Source of the DNA: JALUUH01 sp964636675
Lineage (GTDB): Bacteria > Pseudomonadota > Gammaproteobacteria > S012-40
Direction of reading: 5' to 3'
Assembly (NCBI GenBank): GCA_964636675.1
Contig: CAZWUO010000137.1
Coordinates: forward strand, 1-10,489
DNA length: 10,489 nt
Shown here piece after piece: positions 1 to 7,773 of the stretch. The position numbers and the translations under genes were made by a program. The notes under the pieces were generated by a model. It saw nothing but the letters and a program-made list of their open reading frames with translations. It ran no database searches and was not told where the DNA came from. The stretch's first letter is position 1; every line of letters begins with the position of its first letter.

Positions 1-726
1 GTCCTGAGGCGTGGTAACGATAACTGCACCGCTAATAGGTACTTTTTGTGACATCGATAATTGGATATCTCCGGTGCCGGGTGGCATGTCTATAATGAGA
101 TAATCAAGATCGTTCCAATTGGTATCGTTAAGCAATTGTTCTAAGGCTTGGGTGACCATGGGGCCACGCCAAATCATCGGAGTTTCTTCGTCGATAAGAA
201 AGCCAATGGACATGGCTTGGATGCCATGACTCATCAACGGCTCCATGGTTTTTCCATCTTTAGAGTCTGGTTTACGGTTGATTCCTAACATTCTTGGTTG
301 GCTTGGCCCGTAGATATCCGCGTCGAGTAAACCCACGTTAGCCCCATCTTTGGCAAGTGCGAGTGCGAGATTGACCGCAGTTGTTGATTTGCCTACGCCG
401 CCTTTGCCAGATGCTATTGGAATGATGTTTTTAACCTTGGATAATGGCTTCACACCTTGCAGTGCTGCATGGCGAATAATTTTTGTTGAAATGTCGACCT
501 TTGTTTTGTCTATGCCGTCGATTTTATTCAGGCAAGCACTCACCTTATTGGATAAATCACTTGCGTAATTTTTAGCCGGAAAGCCGAGTTGTAGGGTTAT
601 GCTAACCTCGTTGTTATTAATTTCTATTTGTTTTACGACATCGGCATTAATCAGATCTTTGCCGAGATAAGGATCTATCAGGGTTTTTAATTCTGTTTCA
701 ATTTGTAATTTTGATACGGTTGGCAT
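1..726 (-). CDS. apbC: Mrp/ApbC P-loop ATPase, iron-sulfur cluster carrier (3' end outside window)
   Basis: I translated this partial gene from the minus strand. It opens MPTVSKLQIETELKTLIDPY and runs 242 codons without a stop to the window edge. Residues 1 to about 85 fit the small MIP18/DUF59-type domain at the N terminus of bacterial Mrp proteins. The deviant Walker A motif GKGGVGKST lies at 107-115, followed by the LLDADIYGPSQPRML switch region and DMPPGTGDIQL. These are diagnostic of the Mrp/NBP35 family of cytosolic ATPases that bind and hand over Fe-S clusters. E. coli Mrp is about 369 aa, so roughly the last third, where the CxxC cluster ligands lie, is missing only because the window ends. 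A purine-rich GAGAGAGAG stretch just upstream of the ATG can serve as ribosome binding site. The divergent arrangement with metG is the same as in E. coli. Family assignment is secure; the Fe-S carrier role is known from homologues. Confidence 0.95.
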   Translation of the reverse strand, partial: MPTVSKLQIETELKTLIDPYLGKDLINADVVKQIEINNNEVSITLQLGFPAKNYASDLSNKVSACLNKIDGIDKTKVDISTKIIRHAALQGVKPLSKVKNIIPIASGKGGVGKSTTAVNLALALAKDGANVGLLDADIYGPSQPRMLGINRKPDSKDGKTMEPLMSHGIQAMSIGFLIDEETPMIWRGPMVTQALEQLLNDTNWNDLDYLIIDMPPGTGDIQLSMSQKVPISGAVIVTTPQD

Positions 727-1058
727 TGTATTCTCTCTCTCAATTAATCATTCCACGTTCACCCGGTTTTAGATTCTGAGTTCAATATTGCCTGATCTCC
801 AGCAATGGGCGTTAAAGATTTGAGCGTTTAATGAGCACGACCGAGTTCCCACAGAGATGGTATTGTACATGAATTGGTAAAGCGTGAGTAGTTGACTAAA
901 AAAGTGTGTTATTGCGGGTTTTATATTTAGGCTTAACAAGCTCCTAATACCATGACGGCACGTTGAGTGTTTATTTGATATAATCACGCGCTTTGCTCGG
1001 CAATGGCCTATTGTGGCGTAAGTGGGTGAAAAATGTGAAATATTTTGTTGGAAACGCA
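727..1058. other. Divergent intergenic spacer between apbC and metG
   Basis: This 332-bp stretch separates two divergent genes and must hold the start signals for both. On the plus strand I see a good extended -10 element (976-984) facing metG. For apbC I find only the purine-rich ribosome binding site and no convincing promoter hexamer pair. I find no tRNA cloverleaf and no T-tailed hairpin. The open frames that cross the region on either strand have no recognisable protein character. Confidence 0.6.
976..984 (+). promoter_or_regulatory. Extended -10 promoter for metG (and possibly the rsx genes)
   Basis: The sequence TGATATAAT matches the sigma-70 extended -10 consensus TGnTATAAT exactly. 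No good -35 hexamer sits 16-18 bp upstream, which is usual for extended -10 promoters. Transcription would start near 990-992, giving a leader of about 68 nt before the preferred metG start at 1059. As no terminator is visible before rsxA, the same transcript could run on into the rsx genes. This is inferred from sequence match and position only. Confidence 0.6.
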
Positions 1059-3134
1059 ATGAATCAAAACACACAAAAAAACAAACGAGAGATACTAGTA
1101 ACCAGTGCCTTACCTTATGCGAATGGGTCTATTCATTTAGGGCATCTCGTTGAGTATATACAAACTGACATCTGGGTGCGGTTTCAAAAAATGCACGGAC
1201 ATGCGTGTTATTACGTGTGTGCGGATGATGCTCATGGAACCCCGATTATGTTGCATGCGCAAAAGCTTGGGATTTCTCCTGAGGCATTAATTGCCAAAAT
1301 TAATGCGGAGCATCAACGGGATTTTGCGGGATTCAACATCGGTTTCGATAATTTCTATACCACGCACTCCGCCGAAAACCGAGAGTTAGCTGAGCTTATT
1401 TATTTGCGTTTAAAAGACGCGGGACATATTGAGTCACGCATTATTAAGCAAGCCTATGATCCCGAAAAAGGGATGTTCTTGCCCGATCGTTTTGTGAAGG
1501 GTGAGTGCCCAAAATGCTGTACACCGGATCAATATGGCGATAACTGTGAAGCATGTGGTGCTACCTATTCTCCGATTGATTTAAAAAACCCTGTTTCGGT
1601 GGTGTCGGGGGCAACCCCGGTTGAAAAAGAAGCAGAGCACTTGTTTTTTAAGTTAAATGATTTTGCGGCCATGTTACGCAGCTGGACCGGGAATGACGGT
1701 GTTGCAGTATCGACCTTACAACCGGAAGTCACTCACAAGCTCAACGAGTGGTTTACTGCGGGTTTACAAGACTGGGATATTTCACGTGATGAACCGTATT
1801 TTGGTTTTGAAATACCGGGTTCGCCGGGTAAGTATTTCTATGTTTGGATGGATGCTCCCATTGGGTATCTCGCAAGTTTTAAAAACTTTTGTAATAAACA
1901 TGCGGTAGATTTTGAGCGTTTTTGGGCGAAAGATAGTCAGGCCGAGGTTTACCACTTTATCGGTAAAGACATATTACGTTTTCATGCTTTATTCTGGCCT
2001 GCGGTGTTAGAAGGTGCTGGGTTGCGCAAGCCTACTGCGATTTTTGTGCATGGTTTTCTAACCGTCAACGGACAGAAAATGTCGAAATCTCGAGGCACAT
2101 TTATTAAGGCCGAAACCTATCTTAACTACCTAAACCCTGAGTATTTGAGGTATTACTTTGCGGCTCGGTTAAATAATCGGATAGATGATCTGGATTTGAA
2201 CTTCGAAGATTTTGCAGCGCGCGTTAATTCAGATTTAGTGGGCAAAGTCGTTAATATTGCGAGCAGATGTGCTGGATTTATCAACAAACGGTTTGGCGGG
2301 CAATTGTCTGCGGAATGCTCAGAAAAGGGTTTGTACCAGGAATTTGCCGATGCAGGTGATGATATCGCAAATTATTATGAGCAAAGAGAATATAGTCGAG
2401 CCATTCGTGAAATTATGGCTTTGGCTGATAGGGCAAATCAGTATATCGATGAAAAAGAGCCATGGGTTATCGCGAAACAGGACGGAAAAGAGATCGAGCT
2501 GCAAGCCATCTGTAGTTTAGGTATCAATTTTTTTAGGGCATTGATCATTTATTTGAAACCTGTGTTACCTGAAATGGCGGTACAATCAGAAAACTTTTTG
2601 AATGCCGGAGTGCTTGACTGGTCTAGCGTACAAAATCCGTTGCTGGCACATAAAATCAACAAATTTAAACCCCTTATGTCTCGAGTAGATGTTGAGCAAA
2701 TAGAAAAGATGATTAATGAGGCGTCAACAGAGCCTAGGCAAGATATGGGTGCAGGCGCGGAAAAGGCAGCGAATATTTCGTCCGTACTTGCAGATGATCC
2801 GATTGCTGAGACCGTTAGCTTTAACGATTTTTCAAAGATTGATCTACGAATTGCAAAAATCATAAGCGCTGAAACCGTCGATGGTGCAGATAAATTATTA
2901 TGCCTTCAACTCGATATTGGAGGCGTTACACGCCAGGTTTTTGCGGGCATTAAGCTTGCCTATTCACCCCAGGATTTGGTCGGCAAACATACGGTAGTGG
3001 TGGCCAATCTTGCTCCGCGTAAAATGCGGTTTGGGGTATCTGAAGGAATGGTGCTTGCCGCTGGGCCTGGTGGGAAGGATTTATGGATCTTAGAGCCACA
3101 TGAAGGCGCGGAACCCGGTATGAGAGTTAAATAA
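1059..3134 (+). CDS. metG: Methionyl-tRNA synthetase
   Basis: This 691-aa cytosolic class I synthetase charges tRNA-Met and initiator tRNA with methionine using ATP. The HIGH signature appears as HLGH at residues 26-29 after the typical SALPYANGSIHLGH context. A zinc knuckle with cysteines at 150, 153, 163 and 166 sits in the connective domain, and KMSKS lies at 340-344. Residues from about 588 to the end form the C-terminal EMAP-II-like tRNA-binding/dimerisation domain (FNDFSKIDLRIAKI, RKMRFGVSEGM). E. coli MetG is 677 aa, so this is full length with four zinc ligands. I chose ATG 1059 because MNQNTQ leads straight into the conserved core. The frame stays open upstream to an ATG at 993, but those 22 residues are not family-like and begin almost at the predicted transcription start. 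The ribosome binding site (TTGGAA) is weak. The gene ends 36 nt before rsxA. Confidence 0.98.
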   Translation: MNQNTQKNKREILVTSALPYANGSIHLGHLVEYIQTDIWVRFQKMHGHACYYVCADDAHGTPIMLHAQKLGISPEALIAKINAEHQRDFAGFNIGFDNFYTTHSAENRELAELIYLRLKDAGHIESRIIKQAYDPEKGMFLPDRFVKGECPKCCTPDQYGDNCEACGATYSPIDLKNPVSVVSGATPVEKEAEHLFFKLNDFAAMLRSWTGNDGVAVSTLQPEVTHKLNEWFTAGLQDWDISRDEPYFGFEIPGSPGKYFYVWMDAPIGYLASFKNFCNKHAVDFERFWAKDSQAEVYHFIGKDILRFHALFWPAVLEGAGLRKPTAIFVHGFLTVNGQKMSKSRGTFIKAETYLNYLNPEYLRYYFAARLNNRIDDLDLNFEDFAARVNSDLVGKVVNIASRCAGFINKRFGGQLSAECSEKGLYQEFADAGDDIANYYEQREYSRAIREIMALADRANQYIDEKEPWVIAKQDGKEIELQAICSLGINFFRALIIYLKPVLPEMAVQSENFLNAGVLDWSSVQNPLLAHKINKFKPLMSRVDVEQIEKMINEASTEPRQDMGAGAEKAANISSVLADDPIAETVSFNDFSKIDLRIAKIISAETVDGADKLLCLQLDIGGVTRQVFAGIKLAYSPQDLVGKHTVVVANLAPRKMRFGVSEGMVLAAGPGGKDLWILEPHEGAEPGMRVK

Positions 3135-3160
3135 GAGACATGATGCTGAGAGATAAAAAA

Positions 3161-3165
3161 GGAAG
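3161..3165 (+). promoter_or_regulatory. Shine-Dalgarno that fixes the rsxA start
   Basis: GGAAG lies 5 nt before ATG 3171. An alternative GTG start at 3165 overlaps the last base of this ribosome binding site, so it is unlikely to be used. ATG 3171 also gives exactly the 193-aa length of E. coli RsxA. Confidence 0.75.
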
Positions 3166-3170
3166 TGGTT

Positions 3171-3752
3171 ATGACTGAGTTCTTGCTTATCTTGGTGAGT
3201 ACTGTGCTCGTGAATAATTTTGTATTGGTTAAATTTCTGGGTTTATGCCCGTTCATGGGTGTATCGAAAAAACTAGAGACGGCTACGGGTATGGCGCTCG
3301 CGACTACGTTTGTATTAACGCTGTCATCCATATGTAGTTATCTGGTAAATACCTATTTACTGGCGCCGTTTGAGCTTGAGTATTTGCGTACGATTACATT
3401 CATTTTAGTTATCGCCGTTGTTGTGCAGCTAACCGAAATGGTGGTGCACAAAACAAGTCCGCTATTGTATCAAGTGCTGGGTATTTATTTACCATTGATT
3501 ACTACAAACTGTGCGGTATTAGGTGTTGCATTATTGAATGTGCAAGCGGAACTTGGTTTTTTTGAATCGGCAGCTTATGGCTTTGGAGCATCTGTTGGTT
3601 TTTCTTTTGTATTAATTCTTTTCGCTGCCATGCGTGAACGTATTACCGTTGCAGATGTGCCAGTGGTATTTCGCGGACCGGCGATTGCCTTGATCACCGC
3701 GGGTCTTATGTCGATGGCGTTCATGGGTTTTTCTGGATTGGTAAAAGCTTAG
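3171..3752 (+). CDS. rsxA: Electron transport complex subunit RsxA (RnfA)
   Basis: RsxA is a hydrophobic inner-membrane subunit of the Rnf/Rsx complex, which couples electron flow between ferredoxin-type carriers and NAD(H) to ion movement. In E. coli the complex keeps the SoxR sensor reduced. The 193-aa product is the same length as E. coli RsxA and shares long blocks with it, including VNNFVLVKFLGLCPFMGVSK near the N terminus, LPLITTNCAVLGVALLN in the middle and ALITAGLMSMAFMGFSGLVK at the end. About six membrane segments are visible. Cys26 (GLCPFMG) and Cys114 (TTNCAVLG) are the conserved cysteines that, in the RnfA/RnfE and NqrE/NqrD pairs, hold an Fe-S centre inside the membrane. The gene opens the rsx block and stops 3 nt before rsxB. 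No separate promoter is evident in the 36-nt gap after metG, so co-transcription with metG is plausible. Confidence 0.97.
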   Translation: MTEFLLILVSTVLVNNFVLVKFLGLCPFMGVSKKLETATGMALATTFVLTLSSICSYLVNTYLLAPFELEYLRTITFILVIAVVVQLTEMVVHKTSPLLYQVLGIYLPLITTNCAVLGVALLNVQAELGFFESAAYGFGASVGFSFVLILFAAMRERITVADVPVVFRGPAIALITAGLMSMAFMGFSGLVKA

Positions 3753-3755
3753 CCC

Positions 3756-4385
3756 ATGTTAACAGCAATACTCGTACTTGGTTTGTTGGCTTTGGTTTTT
3801 GGCCTTCTTCTTGGATACGCGTCAATACGTTTTAAAGTGGAAGGAGAGCCTCTTGTCGAGCAAATTGATAGCTTATTACCGCAAACCCAATGTGGTCAGT
3901 GCGGTTTTCCTGGATGCCGACCTTATGCGACAGCGATTGCAAATAACGCAGCAGATATTAATCAATGTCCACCCGGAGGTGAAGCGACAATAAATGCGCT
4001 GGCCGATTTGCTCGATCGGGAGCCAACGCCATTAAACCCGGAAAACGGTGAAGAAGCAGCAAAAACGATCGCGATCATTAATGAAAATGATTGCATTGGT
4101 TGTACCCTATGCATTCAGGCGTGTCCTGTGGATGCCATTCTTGGTGCAGCCAAACAAATGCATACCGTTATAGAAAGTGAATGTACTGGCTGTGAGTTAT
4201 GCGTGCCGCCTTGTCCAGTGGATTGCATTGATATGATTCTTGTCGCAAAAAATATTGAGCATTGGAATTGGCCTTCACCTAAAAAAGCGCTTGAAGCACC
4301 ACTGGTGTACTGCGAAACGCGTGTGGAAGTTCAGCTAGAAAATCAATCCGAAAAACCAGCGAGCAGTTCCCGGGGAGCGTCATAA
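3756..4385 (+). CDS. rsxB: Electron transport complex subunit RsxB (RnfB), polyferredoxin
   Basis: RsxB passes electrons at the cytoplasmic face of the Rsx complex. A single hydrophobic segment at residues 4-23 anchors it to the membrane. The RnfB-type cluster motif follows with Cys46, Cys49, Cys54 and Cys71 (CGQCGFPGC then NQCPPGG). Two bacterial 4Fe-4S ferredoxin motifs come next: cysteines 113, 116, 119, 123 (CIGCTLCIQACPVDA) and 143, 146, 149, 153 (CTGCELCVPPCPVDC), with Cys157 after the second. This gives three predicted 4Fe-4S clusters. The 209-aa protein is slightly longer than E. coli RsxB (192 aa); the excess is a polar C-terminal tail rich in Glu, Ser and Gln with no recognisable domain. 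Its ATG is 3 nt after the rsxA stop and lacks a clear ribosome binding site, which suggests translational coupling. Its stop overlaps the rsxC start by one base. Confidence 0.97.
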   Translation: MLTAILVLGLLALVFGLLLGYASIRFKVEGEPLVEQIDSLLPQTQCGQCGFPGCRPYATAIANNAADINQCPPGGEATINALADLLDREPTPLNPENGEEAAKTIAIINENDCIGCTLCIQACPVDAILGAAKQMHTVIESECTGCELCVPPCPVDCIDMILVAKNIEHWNWPSPKKALEAPLVYCETRVEVQLENQSEKPASSSRGAS

Positions 4386-6061
4386 TGCACAAACTGTTGC
4401 GGTTTCCGGGGGGCGTGAGTGTCCCGCAGCATAAACAAATATCGACGAGCAAGCCGACTCAGAAAGCAAAACTACCGTCGCGTTTAGTGCTTCCCTTACA
4501 TCAGCATATTGGCGCACAGGCAGAACCCAAGGTTATCCAAGGTGAGCATGTTTTAAAAGGTCAGAAAATTGCTCGGGCAAGCGATTATGTCTCAGCGCCT
4601 ATCCATGCACCGACATCTGGAACGATTTCATTCATCGGCGATAGGGAAGCTCCGCATCCATCGGGCATGCGTGCGCCGTGTATCGAAATAATACCGGATG
4701 GAAAAGAGCAATGGATAGAACTCACCGCGCATGCCAGCGACTATAGTGCACTAGATCCGAGTAGTTTACGCAACGTGATCCGAGAAGCGGGCATTGTTGG
4801 ACTCGGTGGCGCGGGTTTTCCGAGTTATATAAAACTTAACCCTGGCCCCGGACGGGTGATCGAAACATTAATCATTAATGCCATTGAGTGTGAACCGTAT
4901 ATCACTTGTGATGACATGTTAATGCGTGAAAGAGCCGATGAAATTGTTACCGGTGTTTTAGTGATCCGGCATGCCTTGCAAGCTAAAAAAACCGTCATCG
5001 CGATAGAAGATAACAAGCCTGAAGCCATTGAGTCTATAACACAAGCGGTCGAACTGATTGCCAATGGGGATATTGAAATCGCTATTATTCCAACGGTATA
5101 TCCTGCCGGTAGCGAAAAACAATTAGTATTCATGATTACCGGTGAAGAAGTGCCAAGTGAAGGCTTGCCCGTGCATATCGGGGTCGTTTGCCAGAATATT
5201 GGTACGGTAGCAGCGGTTTATCGTGCAGTGCATCATGGTGAGCCGTTGATCTCGCGTTATGTCACGATTACGGGAGACGTGGAAGCTCCGCAAAATTTTG
5301 AAGTGTTGTTTGGTACGATTGTAGAAGAATTAGTGACCTTGTGTACGGATAATATTCAGGATATTAAGCGTCTTATCATCGGTGGGCCGATGATGGGTTT
5401 TGCGATGCACTCACTCAACATCCCTGTGATTAAAACCACTAATTGCATCTTGGTCGATAAGGGTAAGCAGCAACAGCTTATAGAGCGTGACTATATTATG
5501 CCATGCATACGCTGTGGTGCATGTGCTGAAGTCTGTCCAATTAAATTGCTGCCGCAGCAACTTTATTGGTATACCAAAGCAGAAGATTTTGATCAGCTAC
5601 AAAATTATAATTTATTTGACTGCATAGAATGTGGTTGCTGTGATTATGTTTGTCCTAGTCAAATTCCGTTGGTGCAATATTATCGTTTTGCCAAAGGTCA
5701 GATTTGGGAACGCGAAGAAGAGAAACAAAAATCTGATAAAGCGCGTATGCGGCATGAGTTTCGGCAGCAGCGTATAGAACGGGATAAACGAGAAGCAGCA
5801 GAGCGTCGCAGACTTAAAAAAGAAGCATTGCATAAAAAGCCTACTGAACAGGGAATTAAGGACTCAGTCGAAGAAAAAAATGACCCTAAAAAAGCAGCTA
5901 TTCTAGCCGCTATGGAGCGGGTTAAAGAAAAAAAATCCGCACAAAAAATTAGTCCTAAAAATACGGATAACTTAACCCAAAAACAGCATCAACTCATAGA
6001 TGAAGTTGATGCGCGCCGGAAACGCCAGCGTCAAAAAGAGCAGCAGAGCGATGATGCTTAA
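4385..6061 (+). CDS. rsxC: Electron transport complex subunit RsxC (RnfC)
   Basis: RsxC is the peripheral cytoplasmic subunit that, in characterised Rnf complexes, handles NAD(H) and carries two 4Fe-4S clusters. The N-terminal part is the RnfC barrel-like domain. A nucleotide/flavin-binding fold related to the complex I 51-kDa subunit follows, with GLGGAGFP at 139-146 and NAIECEPY around 166-172. The ferredoxin motifs are CIRCGACAEVCP (Cys374, 377, 380, 384) and CIECGCCDYVCP (Cys413, 416, 419, 423). From about residue 447 to 558 the protein is a highly charged Lys/Arg/Glu/Gln region, probably helical or coiled coil. E. coli RsxC is about 740 aa with a long repetitive Ala-rich tail; this protein has a much shorter, non-repetitive one. 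The start ATG overlaps the rsxB stop (TAATG) and is preceded by GGGGAG at 4372-4377. The gene ends 35 nt before rsxD. Confidence 0.97.
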   Translation: MHKLLRFPGGVSVPQHKQISTSKPTQKAKLPSRLVLPLHQHIGAQAEPKVIQGEHVLKGQKIARASDYVSAPIHAPTSGTISFIGDREAPHPSGMRAPCIEIIPDGKEQWIELTAHASDYSALDPSSLRNVIREAGIVGLGGAGFPSYIKLNPGPGRVIETLIINAIECEPYITCDDMLMRERADEIVTGVLVIRHALQAKKTVIAIEDNKPEAIESITQAVELIANGDIEIAIIPTVYPAGSEKQLVFMITGEEVPSEGLPVHIGVVCQNIGTVAAVYRAVHHGEPLISRYVTITGDVEAPQNFEVLFGTIVEELVTLCTDNIQDIKRLIIGGPMMGFAMHSLNIPVIKTTNCILVDKGKQQQLIERDYIMPCIRCGACAEVCPIKLLPQQLYWYTKAEDFDQLQNYNLFDCIECGCCDYVCPSQIPLVQYYRFAKGQIWEREEEKQKSDKARMRHEFRQQRIERDKREAAERRRLKKEALHKKPTEQGIKDSVEEKNDPKKAAILAAMERVKEKKSAQKISPKNTDNLTQKQHQLIDEVDARRKRQRQKEQQSDDA

Positions 6062-6096
6062 TATGCGGATCAGATCAATTCATTGCAAGGAAAAAA

Positions 6097-7131
6097 GTGA
6101 AATTATACACACCTAGTTCACCGCATGTGCATGCGCAAAGCAGCGTAACCAAAGTGATGCTTAAAGTTTTGTATGCGCTGCTCCCAGGTATCGCTATATA
6201 TCTATTTTTATTTGGTTGGGGCGTGTTGATAAATATTATATTAGCAGTATGTGCGGGCTTAGTTGCTGAAGCGCTAATGTTGAAAATTCGTCAACGTCCA
6301 ATGTTGCCTTTTTTAACTGATGGTAGTGTAGTGCTTACCGCTGTTTTGCTCGCATTATCCATACCGCCAATTGCGCCTTGGTGGATTCCCGTTCTTGGTG
6401 TTGTGTTCGCCGTAGTGATTGCGAAACATCTTTATGGGGGTTTGGGTTATAACCCATTTAATCCTGCTATGGTCGGATATGCAATGTTGATTATTTCTTT
6501 TCCGCGAGAAATGACAAGTTGGATGGCACCGAAAAGTTTAACGGATTCAGAGCTTAATTTTGCAGATTCATGGGGCGTTATTTTTCAAAATTCGGAAGCA
6601 TTAAAAAATATTGATGCGATTTCGAGTGCTACTCCGCTAGATTATATGAAGTCTCAATTAGGCTTAGATCATACTGTCGCTGAGATTGTTCAAGGAAGCC
6701 CTATTTTTGGCGGTATTGGAGGGGTAGGTTATGAGTGGGTTGCGCTCGCATTTTTGCTTGGTGGGGTGTGGCTGATCCAGCAAAAAATCATTCAGTGGCA
6801 AATACCCATAGCAATGCTTAGCGCATTATTTTTGATCGCTGGTGTTTTTCATTTGCTATGGCCTGAGCAGTATGCGTCTCCATTGTTTCATCTCATGGTT
6901 GGAGCAACAATGTTGGGAGCATTTTTTATCGCGACGGATCCAGTGACCGCATCGGTAACACCTCTGGGTAAAATTATTTATGGTGCAGGTATTGGTTTGT
7001 TGATTTATATCATTCGAATGTGGGGTGGTTTTCCCGATGCTATTGCATTTGCCGTGTTATTTATGAATATGTGTGCGCCGGCGATTGACTACTATACTAA
7101 ACCTAAAGTGTATGGTCAGAGAAATGAATAA
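6097..7131 (+). CDS. rsxD: Electron transport complex subunit RsxD (RnfD), flavoprotein
   Basis: RsxD is a multi-spanning inner-membrane flavoprotein of the Rsx complex, and this 344-aa copy is close to the 352 aa of E. coli. The sequence is strongly hydrophobic. It carries the family blocks FAVVIAKHLYGGLGYNPFNPAMVGYAMLIISFP, GATMLGAFFIATDPVTAS and CAPAIDYYTKPKVYG. Thr179 in ISSATPLDYMK corresponds to the threonine that in Vibrio RnfD and NqrB carries FMN through a phosphoester bond. The start is a GTG at 6097, preceded by AAGGA (6087-6091). The first residues, MKLYTPSSPHVHAQSSVTKVML, align well with the N terminus of relatives. The last 8 nt overlap the preferred rsxG start, consistent with coupled translation. 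Confidence 0.96.
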   Translation: MKLYTPSSPHVHAQSSVTKVMLKVLYALLPGIAIYLFLFGWGVLINIILAVCAGLVAEALMLKIRQRPMLPFLTDGSVVLTAVLLALSIPPIAPWWIPVLGVVFAVVIAKHLYGGLGYNPFNPAMVGYAMLIISFPREMTSWMAPKSLTDSELNFADSWGVIFQNSEALKNIDAISSATPLDYMKSQLGLDHTVAEIVQGSPIFGGIGGVGYEWVALAFLLGGVWLIQQKIIQWQIPIAMLSALFLIAGVFHLLWPEQYASPLFHLMVGATMLGAFFIATDPVTASVTPLGKIIYGAGIGLLIYIIRMWGGFPDAIAFAVLFMNMCAPAIDYYTKPKVYGQRNE

Positions 7132-7744
7132 GTCGTTACATAAATCTTTGGTAGCAGGCGGTGTGTTGGCGTTGTTCGCATTGGTGGCAACAGCCTTGGT
7201 TGCGATTACTTTTAGCAATACAAAAGAACGCATTGTGGAAAATGAAAAGCAGTTTTTATTACGCAGCTTGCATGAGTTAGTATCCCAAGATATACATACA
7301 AACGACATGTATACCGATAATATCAAAATTGCGGCACCCGCACTCTCAGGAAAACAGCAAACCATTACGGTGTATCGTGCAAGAATGAACCAGGCTCCCG
7401 TAGCGGTTATCATGCACGTGATCGCACCCGATGGTTATAGCGGTGCTATTCATTTGTTAGTTGCAATTCATGTCGACGGTCATTTAATCGGAGTACGGGT
7501 CATAAAACATCAAGAGACACCCGGCTTAGGTGATGGCATTGAAGTCAAAAAATCATCCTGGATATTAGGCTTTGATGGTAAGTCACTGCTTGATCCAGCT
7601 GCAAAAAAATGGGCGGTTAAAAAAGATGACGGCTATTTTGATCAGTTAACGGGTGCGACGATAACCCCGCGTGCAATTGTTAAGGCGGTGAAGAGAGCTC
7701 TTGAATTTTATGCAGATAAACGTCATACGCTATATGATCACTGA
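7124..7744 (+). CDS. rsxG: Electron transport complex subunit RsxG (RnfG), FMN-binding
   Basis: RsxG is membrane-anchored, with its FMN-binding domain on the periplasmic side in studied Rnf and Nqr (NqrC) complexes. Residues about 9-29 form the single N-terminal membrane segment. The FMN-binding domain carries APDGYSGAIHLLVAI, HQETPGLGDGIE and, near the end, LTGATITPRAIVKAVKRAL. Thr179 is the last threonine of the S/T-G-A-T motif and is the predicted covalent FMN attachment site. With the start at ATG 7124 the protein is 206 aa, the same as E. coli RsxG. In-frame ATGs at 7112 and further upstream would add residues that lie inside rsxD and are not family-like. The ribosome binding site is weak (AGAGA), fitting coupling to rsxD. 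The stop is 29 nt before rsxE. Confidence 0.96.
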   Translation: MNKSLHKSLVAGGVLALFALVATALVAITFSNTKERIVENEKQFLLRSLHELVSQDIHTNDMYTDNIKIAAPALSGKQQTITVYRARMNQAPVAVIMHVIAPDGYSGAIHLLVAIHVDGHLIGVRVIKHQETPGLGDGIEVKKSSWILGFDGKSLLDPAAKKWAVKKDDGYFDQLTGATITPRAIVKAVKRALEFYADKRHTLYDH

Positions 7745-7773
7745 GTTATTACCATTTTTATAAGGTAAACGAT

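Noticed and set aside
769..1074. Minus-strand frame of 101 codons between apbC and metG
   Set aside because: It has no family resemblance, overlaps the metG promoter and start, and has the uneven composition of translated non-coding DNA.
7112..7123. Alternative upstream ATG start for rsxG
   Set aside because: It would add only MVRE, lies deeper inside rsxD, and ATG 7124 gives the exact family length; neither has a better ribosome binding site.
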